DNA of 57,837 nucleotides from Eubacterium sp. (lineage in GTDB: Bacteria > Bacillota > Clostridia > Oscillospirales > Acutalibacteraceae), in assembly GCA_022511205.1 (NCBI GenBank), contig JAFLRY010000007.1, forward strand, positions 1-57,837, in the 5' to 3' direction. The position numbers and the translations under genes were made by a program. Below the pieces are notes generated by a model. The model saw only the letters and a program-made list of their open reading frames with translations, had not been told where the DNA came from and did no database searches. Positions 15,027 through 23,808 of this stretch are shown here, one piece after another. Each line of letters opens with the position of its first letter. Position 1 is the first letter of the stretch.

Positions 15027-15848
15027 CTAATTGTTTGCTTTTGCGATACGGTCTCTGCCGTACATATCTTTTGTTATTTCAATATGAATATAACCGTTGT
15101 CTGCAAGGATAAATGAAACATCGCCTCCCTGATCCTCGCCGATCTCAAAAAACAGCGAGCCGTTTGGAGAAAGGAGATTTTTCCACTTATTGCAGATGGC
15201 GCGGTAAAAATCAAGCCCGTCCTCGCCGCCGTCAAGCGCCATTTCAGGCTCTTTCAGCACCTCGGCCTGTAATTCAGCTATCTCCCCGGTCTTAATATAC
15301 GGCGGATTGGATACGATTATATCAGCCTTTGGAAGCTCCGGCGGAAAGAAAACGTCGCCGTTTATGACCTTAACGTTTTCAACACCCTCGGCATTTTTCA
15401 GCAGATAAAACATCGCGTCAGCGCTTTTCTCAATGCAGTAAACTGTGGCAGTCGGCACTGCTTTTGCAATGCTTATGCCTATACATCCGCTTCCCGCGCA
15501 AAGATCGTATATTAAGGGCGCAGTAAGAGAACGCGCTTTATTTATAACAAGCTCCGTCAGTTCCTCGGTCTCGGGGCGCGGAATGAGAACGCCCTTGCCA
15601 ACGTAAAACTCGGATTCGTAAAAATCCCATTTACCAATAACGTACTGGAGCGGTTCACCGCTTTTAACGCGCCATAAAAGATCGGCAAAGCGCTTCATAA
15701 TGATTTCATCGTTTTTGTGAAGCGGATACTCGCTGTTTTTTATCCCTGCCAAGTGGCACGCAAGACACAGGGATTTAAATTCGGCCTCATCGATCCCGTT
15801 TGATGACAGGAAGTATACGCCGTAATTGAAGGCTTCGGATAACGTCAC
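15027..15848 (-). CDS. prmC: Release factor glutamine methyltransferase
   Basis: A 273-residue SAM-dependent enzyme that methylates the GGQ glutamine of release factors RF1/RF2. The SAM loop is DLCAGSGCIGISIAKA, and the catalytic motif NPPY is in VSNPPYIKTGEI. The N-terminal helical domain (1-85) is typical of PrmC. The start overlaps the end of yqhQ by 4 bp (ATGA). In Clostridia a DUF1385-prmC(-prfA) cluster is common; prfA is not in this window. Confidence 0.95.
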   Translation of the reverse strand: MTLSEAFNYGVYFLSSNGIDEAEFKSLCLACHLAGIKNSEYPLHKNDEIIMKRFADLLWRVKSGEPLQYVIGKWDFYESEFYVGKGVLIPRPETEELTELVINKARSLTAPLIYDLCAGSGCIGISIAKAVPTATVYCIEKSADAMFYLLKNAEGVENVKVINGDVFFPPELPKADIIVSNPPYIKTGEIAELQAEVLKEPEMALDGGEDGLDFYRAICNKWKNLLSPNGSLFFEIGEDQGGDVSFILADNGYIHIEITKDMYGRDRIAKANN

Positions 15849-16816
15849 TGTTCTTCATCGCCCTTCGGCTCATCGTCTATAACTGCCTTTAGTGATTCAA
15901 TACCAACTTCAATAATGTCATCGGTAGGTTCATTAGTTGTGAATCTTTGCATCCAAAGTCCGGGAGCGGAAACAATCTTAACGAAAAGATTATCGTGTCT
16001 GCCCGCGTATCTGATAAACTCATAGCCAAGCCCCATAACGATCGGAAGAAAAGCAAGCTTTAAAAGAAGCCACAAAACGCGTACTTGCGCGATCCCCGGG
16101 AAAACCTTTGCAATGACTGAATAAATTATTATGCTGAAAATCAGTATAACGAAAATGAAAGAAGTTCCGCATCTTGGGTGAAAGCGGGTATGCTTTTTCA
16201 CGTTTTCAACGGTAAGCTCTTCGCCCGCCTCATAGCAGGCAATTGATTTATGCTCCGCGCCGTGGTACATAAACAGGCGCTTGATCTCTTTCGTTCTGCT
16301 GACAAGCGCGATATAGACAACGAAGATAATTATCTTTAAAACACCCTCGATAGTTCCCTGCCAGTCTGTGAGAACTCCGCCTGCCCATTCGTTTACTTTA
16401 TTAAAAAACAGCACGGGGAAATACATAAACAAAAGAAACGCCAGAAGAATTCCCAATACGGAAGCTATTGCCGTAATGGCGCCCATCAGCTTATCGCCGA
16501 ATTTATCCTGAAGCCATTGCTCGAATTTACTGAGCTCCTCAGTATCATACTCCTCCATACCGGACTGCTCCGCAGAATACATAAGCAATCGGTAGCCCAT
16601 TATCATCGATTCAATGAAATTAACGATTCCGCGAATAACAGGAAATCCCAAAAGCTTGATCTTATCTTTGATATGAGTAAAGCTGTGATGCTCTACAAAA
16701 ATACTTGAATCGGGCTTTCTGATAGCAGTAGCCGTTCCCTTTGGTCCCTGCATCATAACGCCCTCTATGAGCGCCTGACCGCCTACTGAGGCTATATGAG
16801 TTTTGTTCTTACTCAT
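15845..16816 (-). CDS. yqhQ: DUF1385 membrane protein (YqhQ family)
   Basis: A 323-residue membrane protein starting with the family hallmark SVGGQALIEGVMMQGPKG. Central membrane segments follow, then YHGAEHKSIACYEAGEELTVENVKKH, a conserved stretch with His and Cys residues, and HPRCGTSF. A homologue in Mycobacteriophage hosts is unknown; in Bacillus YqhQ is uncharacterised. Conserved His/Cys suggests metal binding, but that is inference. Its stop overlaps prmC by 4 bp, and its start overlaps the histidine kinase gene by 8 bp, so all are translated from one message. Confidence 0.9.
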   Translation of the reverse strand: MSKNKTHIASVGGQALIEGVMMQGPKGTATAIRKPDSSIFVEHHSFTHIKDKIKLLGFPVIRGIVNFIESMIMGYRLLMYSAEQSGMEEYDTEELSKFEQWLQDKFGDKLMGAITAIASVLGILLAFLLFMYFPVLFFNKVNEWAGGVLTDWQGTIEGVLKIIIFVVYIALVSRTKEIKRLFMYHGAEHKSIACYEAGEELTVENVKKHTRFHPRCGTSFIFVILIFSIIIYSVIAKVFPGIAQVRVLWLLLKLAFLPIVMGLGYEFIRYAGRHDNLFVKIVSAPGLWMQRFTTNEPTDDIIEVGIESLKAVIDDEPKGDEEQ

Positions 16817-18356
16817 CCGTTTTATTACCTTTCAAACTAATATCTTCGTCGGAAACCTCGTCTATCTTAGGCTCAGACATATCGATCTCCTGCTTAGTCG
16901 GCATACTGTCTACGGGCAGATAGATGGTAACGAGCGTGCCGACGTTTTCCTCACTGTCTATCTCAAGCTTACCCTTGTGAAGCTCAATGATCTCATTCGT
17001 AACGGCAAGACCGATTCCCGAGCCCCTTACAGAAACGTTTGCCTTATAGAATTTATCCATAACGTGGGGCAGATCGTCCTTTGAAATACCGCAACCCTGA
17101 TCGGCAATAGATATTTTAACAGCGTCTCCGCCGTTAAGCTGGGAAAATTCCGCCTTAACGAAAATCTTTCCGTTCACCTTATTGGAATATTTCAGCGCGT
17201 TATCAAGGATATTCATAAACACCTGCTTGATCCTGTTAGGATCTACGTTAGCAGGCGCGGGGAAATCGGGAATGCTGTATCTAACCTCAATACCCTCTCT
17301 CATAGCCCTTTCACGGAAGGTGAAAACCGTTTCATCTAGTTCGGCGAAAATATCGGTTTTAACGAGCCTCAAGGTCATTCTTCCGCTTTGAAGTCTGCTG
17401 AAATCAAGAAGCTCCTCAACGAAGCCCTCAAGCCTTCCCGATTCGTTTACGATAACCTGCAGACCCTTATTCGTGATCGGGTCGCGTTCCTGATCTATGC
17501 CGAAAAGAAGCGTTTCGCCCCAGCCTTTGATGGAAGTCAGCGGAGTTCTGAGCTCGTGGGAAATCGTTGAGATAAAGTCATTTTTCAGCTTATCCGCCGC
17601 AGCGATATCGAGCGCCATTGAGTTGATCGAATCGGAGAGTTTACCGATCTCATCATCGTATTTTTTCTCTATTCTGACGTCAAGATTACCGCCTGAGATC
17701 TGCTTGGTGGTATCCGTGATCTCACGGAGCGGTATGATTATCGATCGGATAAACGATAGGTTTGAAAGCAGGATTATCGCGATAACGGCCATAAGCGCCG
17801 CAAAAATCAGGGCAATAACGGTGAATATCTGTATATCGATCTTTTCCATTGAAGCCATAACGCGAACAGCGCCAACGCTCGTCCCCTGCGAATTCTTGAT
17901 AACGCGGGTAACGGCCATTATTTTTTCGCCGCTTTCAAGCTTGCCGATGAATTTGCTCATGCCGTTATCACTCGCAAGCGCTTCGATGTAATCAGGCATA
18001 TCGGGGTTTTCTTCAATAAAACCATCCGATGAAGCGATGATATTCGCGTTGTTGTCTATGATCCAGAGGGTCGTTCTGTCCTTATAATTATAGCTGTCTA
18101 TAAATCTTGCGGCAGAGGTTTTAAGGGAAGTTCCAAGCTCAAGATTCGTAGCGAAAAAGCCAACTGCCGAAGTGGAGGAGCCGCTGTTTAATATGCTTTC
18201 GACCGATTTATAATAATATGATTTGACCGCAACGGAGGAAGTAACGAAAACGATAACGAGAAAGAGAAAAATCAAGCCTACAACGTTGATAAACCAACGC
18301 TTGGTGATTCCCTCCAGCTTCAAATTATGCAATTCTTTGAACAGTTTTTTTCTCAT
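16809..18356 (-). CDS. Membrane sensor histidine kinase
   Basis: A 515-residue two-component sensor. It has a membrane segment at about 24-46, an extracellular region (47-177) with a Cache/PAS-like DNNANIIASSDG part, a second membrane segment (178-200) and a HAMP domain. HisKA contains the phosphorylation site SHELRTPLTS. The ATPase domain carries NALKYS, DQGCGIS and GSGIGLAV. It is orthodox and complete. The cognate response regulator is 37 bp upstream and a lipoprotein precedes that, so the lipoprotein may modulate the sensor's outer domain. The arrangement resembles WalK/ResE-like kinases, but orthology is uncertain. Confidence 0.94.
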   Translation of the reverse strand: MRKKLFKELHNLKLEGITKRWFINVVGLIFLFLVIVFVTSSVAVKSYYYKSVESILNSGSSTSAVGFFATNLELGTSLKTSAARFIDSYNYKDRTTLWIIDNNANIIASSDGFIEENPDMPDYIEALASDNGMSKFIGKLESGEKIMAVTRVIKNSQGTSVGAVRVMASMEKIDIQIFTVIALIFAALMAVIAIILLSNLSFIRSIIIPLREITDTTKQISGGNLDVRIEKKYDDEIGKLSDSINSMALDIAAADKLKNDFISTISHELRTPLTSIKGWGETLLFGIDQERDPITNKGLQVIVNESGRLEGFVEELLDFSRLQSGRMTLRLVKTDIFAELDETVFTFRERAMREGIEVRYSIPDFPAPANVDPNRIKQVFMNILDNALKYSNKVNGKIFVKAEFSQLNGGDAVKISIADQGCGISKDDLPHVMDKFYKANVSVRGSGIGLAVTNEIIELHKGKLEIDSEENVGTLVTIYLPVDSMPTKQEIDMSEPKIDEVSDEDISLKGNKTDE

Positions 18357-18393
18357 TAATAATTACTTCCGTGTTGCTGATATATCTAAAAAA

Positions 18394-19110
18394 TTATTTA
18401 TTGCTATTCGTTACCCACTTATAGCCGATGCCCCAAATGGTGATGAGCCGTGAGGGCGTAGAGGGATTATCCTCTATCTTCATACGCAGACGGCGGATAT
18501 TTACGTCTACGATCTTTTCGTCTCCGAAATAATTGTTGCCCCAGACCGTTTTCAGAATATCGGTTCTGCCGAGCGCGGCATTGGGGTTTTTGAAAAAGTA
18601 TTCAATGATCTGGAATTCTACCTGCGTAAGCTCTATCATCGTGCCGCCCTTTGAAAGCGTGCGGTTGCGCAGATTGAGCTCAAACTCGTCAAGGCGGATC
18701 GTCTCTCCCGTAGTATCGTTCTTCCTGAAGCCCCTCGTCATCTCAACGCGCCTGTAAACAGCGTCAACTCTCGCCATAAGCTCGCTGGGAGAAAAAGGCT
18801 TAGTAACGTAATCGTCCGCACCGTAGAGAAGTCCCGTAACCTTATCCATTTCCTGCGTTTTTGCCGAAAGCATAATAATACCTAAATCTGGCGAACGTCT
18901 GCGAAGCTCCTTGCAAACGGTGAGGCCGTCAATTTCAGGCATCATAATATCAAGAATAGCAACGTCAAAATCGCCTTTTTCCTTGTTGAAAATGGCAAGT
19001 GCCGTCGCGCCGTTTTCCGCCTGAACAACGTCGTAGCCGCTTCTCGTCAGATTGATGACTATAAATTCGCGGATAGATTCTTCGTCTTCTGCAACTAAAA
19101 TCTTTTTCAT
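18394..19110 (-). CDS. OmpR-family response regulator
   Basis: A 238-residue transcription factor. The receiver domain (1-120) has the acidic pocket EDEE and phospho-acceptor Asp in AILDIMMPEIDG, then LSAK and the lysine of DDYVTKPF. The C-terminal winged helix (about 135-235) ends with the recognition stretch VDVNIRRLRMKIEDNPSTPSR-like helix and wing IWGIGYKW. It pairs with the kinase downstream; the lipoprotein gene upstream ends 3 bp before its start. Targets cannot be read from the sequence. Confidence 0.95.
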   Translation of the reverse strand: MKKILVAEDEESIREFIVINLTRSGYDVVQAENGATALAIFNKEKGDFDVAILDIMMPEIDGLTVCKELRRRSPDLGIIMLSAKTQEMDKVTGLLYGADDYVTKPFSPSELMARVDAVYRRVEMTRGFRKNDTTGETIRLDEFELNLRNRTLSKGGTMIELTQVEFQIIEYFFKNPNAALGRTDILKTVWGNNYFGDEKIVDVNIRRLRMKIEDNPSTPSRLITIWGIGYKWVTNSNK

Positions 19111-19113
19111 AGG

Positions 19114-20418
19114 TTATTCTCCTTCATAAGATTTGATCATTGATTTCAAGTCTTGGGCTGTTATTTTTATATCGGAATCGTTGCCGAGCTCGGCAAGATA
19201 AATATAACCTAAATCACTCTTCAGCTCTATACTATCCTTATATAAAGCGGGATCTTCATCGTAGCTTGACCGTGATAAGCGCATAACGGAAAAAACAAAA
19301 TTATTCTTGCTATCGCTTACGGTAAGCTTAGAGTCTGCCTCATCGTAGGAAACGGAAATTTTATCAAAATACTTGTTTGGTATCAGAAGCTGATAGCCGT
19401 CCCTCTGAACGGCAAGCGTATAGCAAGCGTGTTTGAGAACAGAGCTTCTGTACTGCTTCCAGTCTACCGCCTCAACCTGCTCCGGCAACGTGATATCCGG
19501 CGCGTCAAGGGGTATTTCGATATAACCGTCACCGTCAACGTCCATACTGCAAAGCTTTGAGTTTCTCGCAGTTCTTGTAGTTGTTCCGGAGGAATAGCTG
19601 TAATAGGGAGCAACGATCTCGCCGTAGTAATCAGACCAGATTATAAGCTCCGTTAACATCTGAGTTTTATTAGCTTGCACCGCGTCTGCAAAAACGCAAA
19701 AGCCCTGATCGGTGTTTTCGGAGATTATGTGGGTGTAGCCTTTAATATGCGCGTCCAGCTTCGTGCTTGATCTCGCCGAAAAGCCGTTTTTATCAACGGT
19801 ATAAAGCGTTGCCTTGGCTGAGGGGAATAAACCGCCGCTCACCGTGAAGATCAAAAGCTCGTTAACTCCCGTATTGTCAATATCAACGGGAATATAGTTG
19901 CTGACGGTCATCGACTTGCCGATTTTAGAAAGCGCAATAGATGCGTTATCAAGCTTCACATCATACGCCGTGAGCATATGAGTTGATGAATTGACTGAGG
20001 TATCCCAAAGCACGATAATCTCCTGATAATCATCCTTGTCAAGCCGGCAAAATTCTATCGAATAAACGTCTTTGCCTTCGCCCTCAACGCTGGATACCAC
20101 GCTCCAGCTGCCGCCGCTTCTGTCCATAACCGCCATATCCGTTCTATCGGGATCGGATGCGGACTGATAGAAAACAATAACCTCGTTTTCGTTATCAAGA
20201 TCAAGATCGTAAAAAATATATGAAGTATTAAAATCGCCTGTCAGGGGCGTTTTCAGCGCATAGCCATCCCTGCAGAAGCTTTCAAGCGCGTCTTTTATAT
20301 CGGCGTTCGTTCCTGTAGGAGAGATCGGATCAATAAGCTCCTGAGCAGAACCGAAAGAACAACCGCCGAGAAGCACGGCAACAACGAGCAAAAGTAAGAT
20401 TGCTCTTATATGCTTCAA
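19114..20418 (-). CDS. Lipoprotein of unknown function upstream of a two-component system
   Basis: A 434-residue exported lipoprotein. The signal is KHIRAILLLLVVAVLLGGCS with lipobox LGGC (Cys about residue 20). The mature part is beta-rich and contains several Asp-rich turns such as DLDLDNENEV, DIDNTGVNE and DVDGDGYIEI. This pattern is seen in VCBS/FG-GAP-like propellers, so a beta-propeller is plausible. TTG 20418 follows GGGGGAGAGCGCC. It is the first gene of a run of 13 and is only 3 bp ahead of the response regulator, which suggests a role in sensing or tuning the kinase. No enzyme motif was found. Confidence 0.75.
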   Translation of the reverse strand: MKHIRAILLLLVVAVLLGGCSFGSAQELIDPISPTGTNADIKDALESFCRDGYALKTPLTGDFNTSYIFYDLDLDNENEVIVFYQSASDPDRTDMAVMDRSGGSWSVVSSVEGEGKDVYSIEFCRLDKDDYQEIIVLWDTSVNSSTHMLTAYDVKLDNASIALSKIGKSMTVSNYIPVDIDNTGVNELLIFTVSGGLFPSAKATLYTVDKNGFSARSSTKLDAHIKGYTHIISENTDQGFCVFADAVQANKTQMLTELIIWSDYYGEIVAPYYSYSSGTTTRTARNSKLCSMDVDGDGYIEIPLDAPDITLPEQVEAVDWKQYRSSVLKHACYTLAVQRDGYQLLIPNKYFDKISVSYDEADSKLTVSDSKNNFVFSVMRLSRSSYDEDPALYKDSIELKSDLGYIYLAELGNDSDIKITAQDLKSMIKSYEGE

Positions 20419-20444
20419 GGCGCTCTCCCCCTTTTACAAAGATT

Positions 20445-20474
20445 GTAACATTATTAATGATTATAACATTATTA
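20445..20474. repeat. Tandem TAACATTATTA motifs over the lipoprotein promoter
   Basis: GTAACATTATTA (20445-20456) and ATAACATTATTA (20463-20474) are 18 bp apart. On the minus strand the second contains an extended -10, TGTTATAAT (TATAAT at 20460-20465), the likely promoter of the 13-gene operon; its -35 is poor. The motif resembles the TAACAATGTTA operator of the divergent operon. Confidence 0.45.
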
Positions 20475-20599
20475 GATTACAAAATAAACAACTTTTTTAA
20501 GATTTTTACATAAAGATTACAAAAATCATATTACTAAGCCGCAAATTAGACAAATTGTTCAATAAAAATTAAACTTTGAAACAATTTTTTAATTCCCTG

Positions 20600-20628
20600 T
20601 TGACAGCGTAACAATGTTATGCTACTAT
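20600..20628 (+). promoter_or_regulatory. Promoter of the YhbD-like operon
   Basis: -35 TTGACA (20600-20605), 17-bp spacer, -10 TACTAT (20623-20628). The spacer is filled by an operator-like palindrome. Confidence 0.85.
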
Positions 20629-20648
20629 ATAAGCGTAACAATGTTACG
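20606..20648. promoter_or_regulatory. Double operator in the YhbD-like operon promoter
   Basis: Two copies of the odd palindrome GTAACA-A-TGTTA(C/T) at 20608-20620 and 20635-20647, 27 bp centre to centre. The first fills the -35/-10 spacer (GCGTAACAATGTTATGC). The second covers the start-point region. Binding would block polymerase or, for a MerR-type activator, distort the spacer. The first gene of the operon encodes a MerR-like DNA-binding protein, so autoregulation is likely but inferred. Confidence 0.7.
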
Positions 20649-20662
20649 GCAAGGAGGTATAT

Positions 20663-21061
20663 ATGGAAAGTGAATTGATCTCAAAAAAAGAGCTTCTTGA
20701 AAAATACGCCATTTCCTACGGCGCTTTGTACCGCTGGAAGCGCAAAGGGCTTATCCCCGAAGATTGGTTTATCAAGAAAGCTACCGTAACCGGTCAGGAA
20801 ACCTTTTTTCCGAAAACGCTGATTTGCGAGCGTGTTGAATTGATAATGAGCCAGAAAGAGGATTTCTCTTTAGACGATCTTTCAAAGCAGTTCAATGAGA
20901 AGACTGAGGAAAAAAACTGTCTTGTAATCAACACGGTGTTTGGCGAAAAGCGGTTTAATTTTGCGGACATACAAGGAATTATGATCGAAAACGGCAACCG
21001 AAACAAAACAGATATAACACAGGAAATTCTTAACGATAAAATTTCGAAAGAGAGGAAATAA
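20663..21061 (+). CDS. YhbD/DUF4004-like MerR-fold regulator
   Basis: A 132-residue protein whose N-terminal 70 residues form a MerR-type winged helix ([20 protein letters not shown], then [12 protein letters not shown]). It matches the DUF4004 (YhbD) family, including a Phe-rich segment GQETFFPK. The C-terminal part ([15 protein letters not shown]) probably dimerises; no effector domain is obvious. In Bacillus subtilis yhbD is also followed by two bactofilin-like genes (yhbE, yhbF). It begins right after an ideal AAGGAGG site. With paired operators over its own promoter, it is the probable local regulator. Confidence 0.8.
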   Translation: MESELISKKELLEKYAISYGALYRWKRKGLIPEDWFIKKATVTGQETFFPKTLICERVELIMSQKEDFSLDDLSKQFNEKTEEKNCLVINTVFGEKRFNFADIQGIMIENGNRNKTDITQEILNDKISKERK

Positions 21062-21064
21062 ATT

Positions 21065-21790
21065 ATGGATATGAAAATTTCCGGAACGGGAGTTATTACA
21101 CCAGGAGAATACGATAACGTAAAAATCAGCGGAAGCGCAAACGTAACAGGCTATATTCGCTGTTTAAGCTATCACTGCGCGGGTTCTTCCCACGCAAATG
21201 ATAATATTGAATGTGAAAATGAAATGGAGATCGCCGGCAGCTGTAAGTTTGACAAAAATATTACAGCAGGCAATTTAAGTATCGCAGGGTCTACCTCTTG
21301 CAGCGGCGATATCACTGTAAAAGAAAAAATGAGCACAGCCGGTGCTTTCAAATGCGGCGGCTCAATAAAGGCGGGTACGCTGAGCATAGCAGGAGCCGGC
21401 AATTTAAGCGGAGACGCGGAAGCTGAATTGATCAAAATAGGCGGAAAGCTTGATTGCGATGGTCTGCTCAATGCTGAAGAAATCGAAATAAAATTTGAAA
21501 GCGGAATGCAGATCGGCAGTATCGGCGGAAGCAGGATAAGCATATATCCAAAGAAGTCAAAAAGAAAAGCAAAGCTTCCCCTATTCTCTTCACTGATTCG
21601 AAGCTCTTCTACCGTAAGAGTAAGCAATTCCATTGAGGGTGACGTTATCGCCCTTGAGGGCGTTGTCACGCCGAGAGTATCGGGAAGAATCGTAGCTATA
21701 AGCGACGGCTGTGAAATAGATCTCGTGCAGTACAGCGAGCAGATCGAGATCTCCCCCAACGCAAAAGTCGGCAAAACCGAAAAAATCTAA
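21065..21790 (+). CDS. Bactofilin-like polymer-forming protein (YhbE/YhbF type)
   Basis: A 241-residue protein of short repeating beta-helix turns: KISGSANVTG, IAGSCKFDKNITAGNLSIAG, AGTLSIAGAGNLSG. These Gly/Ser-rich rungs are typical of bactofilins and YhbE/YhbF proteins, which form filaments at membranes. A break near 155-180 (basic KKSKRKAK segment) separates two beta-helix halves; the second half reads VRVSNSIEGDVIALEGVV. There is no signal peptide. The gene starts 3 bp after the regulator stop. The basic linker may contact membrane or nucleic acid, which is inference. Confidence 0.82.
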   Translation: MDMKISGTGVITPGEYDNVKISGSANVTGYIRCLSYHCAGSSHANDNIECENEMEIAGSCKFDKNITAGNLSIAGSTSCSGDITVKEKMSTAGAFKCGGSIKAGTLSIAGAGNLSGDAEAELIKIGGKLDCDGLLNAEEIEIKFESGMQIGSIGGSRISIYPKKSKRKAKLPLFSSLIRSSSTVRVSNSIEGDVIALEGVVTPRVSGRIVAISDGCEIDLVQYSEQIEISPNAKVGKTEKI

Positions 21791-21806
21791 ACGTCAAGGA
21801 GCAGAG

Positions 21807-22865
21807 ATGGAATACTTTTTCTACGCAAACAGATCCTGGTCTGAAACGGAACAATTAGAGCCGTTTATTGTAAAAAGATATATGAACGGCAACGTTTACA
21901 AAGTTGCTTTCAACGATGAAAGCTATGATGATTTTGCAAAAGCGTTCAATTTGCCGGATATCATTGAAAAATTCGGCAAAATGCCCGCCTTCGGCACAGA
22001 CGGCTACAATTACAACATAACCTTAAACGGCGCGATAAAGGAAGATAAATACTCCCGAAAATATGCAAACCTGATTTTTTGGGCGCAGTATAATATGTAC
22101 AAGAGCTATCTTTCAGACAACCAATTCAAAGAGAAAGTATTAAATAACGCCAAGCGAGGTAAGGTTGAAAGAGCCTCAATTGGAATGCTCGGCTTTAACA
22201 AGCATTTGTATATCAACGCTGACACAAGCTTTATTATGCCCTACCGATTCAAGAAAGCAAAAAAGAAGAATCAGCCGCTGATCGTTTATTTAGCGGGCGC
22301 CGGAGCTATCGGGCATGATAATTTCAGGCAATTTTGGGAATTCCTTTTCTATGCGGGCGGAAACAGAGTTATGAAACGGCACTGCAATATTCTGATTCCG
22401 CAATCTACCCGGTGCTGGATAGACGGCGATTCCGAAAATACGATTCGAAACAGATATACCGATAACTGCGCGTTGCTTATCAAACAGCTATTGCAAGAAA
22501 ATGATATTAACGGCAAAAGAGTTTACATATTCGGAACTTCTTTCGGCGCGGGATGCGTATGGAATGCCCTGCTCAATTCACCCGATCTATATGCGGCGGC
22601 AGTTGAAGCGATGGGAGAACATTATCATTATAAGACCTTGACCGATGCCGAATTTGAAGCAATAACGAACATTCCCGTTTGGATGACGCATTCAAGCAAC
22701 GACACGGTAGTAAAAATTGACAGTGACGATTATTTTTACGATAAGCTTAAATCTTTAGGCGGAAACGTAAAATACACCCGCTGGGATAAGTACGGCCACG
22801 CAATGTCCGCTAAATTTTATAAGAAAGAGCCTTGGGTGGAATGGATATTTCATCAAAGCAAATAA
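21807..22865 (+). CDS. Alpha/beta-hydrolase (prolyl-oligopeptidase-like or esterase)
   Basis: A 352-residue cytoplasmic protein. The first 120 residues are of unknown fold, and the rest is an alpha/beta-hydrolase. The oxyanion/strand start is LIVYLAGAGAIGHDNF. The nucleophile elbow is GTSFGAG (Ser near residue 248), the acid is the Asp in THSSNDTVVKIDSDD, and the base is His in KYGHAMS, so the triad appears complete. It lacks a signal peptide. It starts 16 bp after the bactofilin gene behind CAAGGAGCAGAG and is part of the same operon. Substrate unknown; esterase, thioesterase and peptidase activities are all possible. Confidence 0.8.
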   Translation: MEYFFYANRSWSETEQLEPFIVKRYMNGNVYKVAFNDESYDDFAKAFNLPDIIEKFGKMPAFGTDGYNYNITLNGAIKEDKYSRKYANLIFWAQYNMYKSYLSDNQFKEKVLNNAKRGKVERASIGMLGFNKHLYINADTSFIMPYRFKKAKKKNQPLIVYLAGAGAIGHDNFRQFWEFLFYAGGNRVMKRHCNILIPQSTRCWIDGDSENTIRNRYTDNCALLIKQLLQENDINGKRVYIFGTSFGAGCVWNALLNSPDLYAAAVEAMGEHYHYKTLTDAEFEAITNIPVWMTHSSNDTVVKIDSDDYFYDKLKSLGGNVKYTRWDKYGHAMSAKFYKKEPWVEWIFHQSK

Positions 22866-22880
22866 AGAAAGGTTATTTAT

Positions 22881-23795
22881 ATGACATTGAATAACAGCAC
22901 GATTATTTCCGTAATAAAGAATCATTCCGGTATAGATATTGAAAGTGTAAAATATTTGGGCGGCGGCTCCTTTGGCAGGGTTTATAAATGCACCGATAAA
23001 AATTCAAAGCCCTATGCCTTTAAAGTATTTTTAACGCCTGATATGGCCGAAAAGGAAGCCTTTGCTTTAAGAACATTGGCGCAAAGCAAGTCCATTAAAA
23101 TTCCCGAAGTGTATTTTGTAACTACAGATCGGGACAAGTCCCCTCTCGACTGTATGCTTTTTGAATTCATAGACGGCAAAAACGGCTTAAGCCCCGCCCT
23201 GCTTTTCGCTTCTAAAAAGAAGCGGCAGGAATTTGCTGATATCGTAATCAACGCTCAGCTTGCGATACATAATATAAAATCAGACAAGTATGGCCCCATA
23301 GAAAGCCCCATTTATGATACTTGGCTCGATTTTTACAGGCCATTCGCAGAGAAAATCTATAAGGATGCCATAGAAAAGAATAAAGAAGGTAAATTTGACA
23401 AATTCGTTTTGGATATAATGCATGAAGCGTGGAAAGAGTTTGACAACATTTTTACCGATGAAGTAACCGAAGCCTGCCTTATCCACGGCGATCTGAACGT
23501 TATGAATATTATGATCGATAAAAACCTTAAGCCCATTGCCTTTATCGATCCTTTAAACTCAATGTATGCGGACAGAGAATACGATCTCTTTCAGCTGATG
23601 AATCTTACGGGTGAGCATTTCGGATTATATGATAACTATAAAAGCAAATTCAAGGTATCTGAAAAGTGCGATCAAAAATGCGCCTTTTACCGCCTTTGGA
23701 ACGAGGCTTTGGTTTATCTTAATACAGGAACGTACACGGGCTTTATTATGAGATCAGCGATCAATTATATGAAAAAGCAATTAAAAACTCTATAG
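22881..23795 (+). CDS. APH-fold kinase (aminoglycoside/choline/fructosamine kinase-like)
   Basis: A 304-residue phosphotransferase of the eukaryotic-protein-kinase/APH fold. The Gly-rich loop is LGGGSFGRVYK and the ATP lysine is in YAFKVF. A hinge MLFEFIDG leads to the catalytic loop HGDLNVMN (Asp base) and metal-binding FIDPLNSMYADREYDL. This is the APH pattern of small-molecule kinases rather than protein kinases, though both are possible. It is the last gene of the four-gene operon, 15 bp after the hydrolase, and is closed by a terminator. Resistance to an aminoglycoside should not be assumed; the context suggests a metabolic or cell-surface substrate. Confidence 0.82.
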   Translation: MTLNNSTIISVIKNHSGIDIESVKYLGGGSFGRVYKCTDKNSKPYAFKVFLTPDMAEKEAFALRTLAQSKSIKIPEVYFVTTDRDKSPLDCMLFEFIDGKNGLSPALLFASKKKRQEFADIVINAQLAIHNIKSDKYGPIESPIYDTWLDFYRPFAEKIYKDAIEKNKEGKFDKFVLDIMHEAWKEFDNIFTDEVTEACLIHGDLNVMNIMIDKNLKPIAFIDPLNSMYADREYDLFQLMNLTGEHFGLYDNYKSKFKVSEKCDQKCAFYRLWNEALVYLNTGTYTGFIMRSAINYMKKQLKTL

Positions 23796-23808
23796 AATAA
23801 GACGTAAA

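Noticed and set aside
22881-23795. Aminoglycoside resistance gene
   Set aside because: APH fold motifs are present, but the context is a chromosomal operon with a bactofilin and hydrolase, and no mobile element or resistance neighbour is seen.
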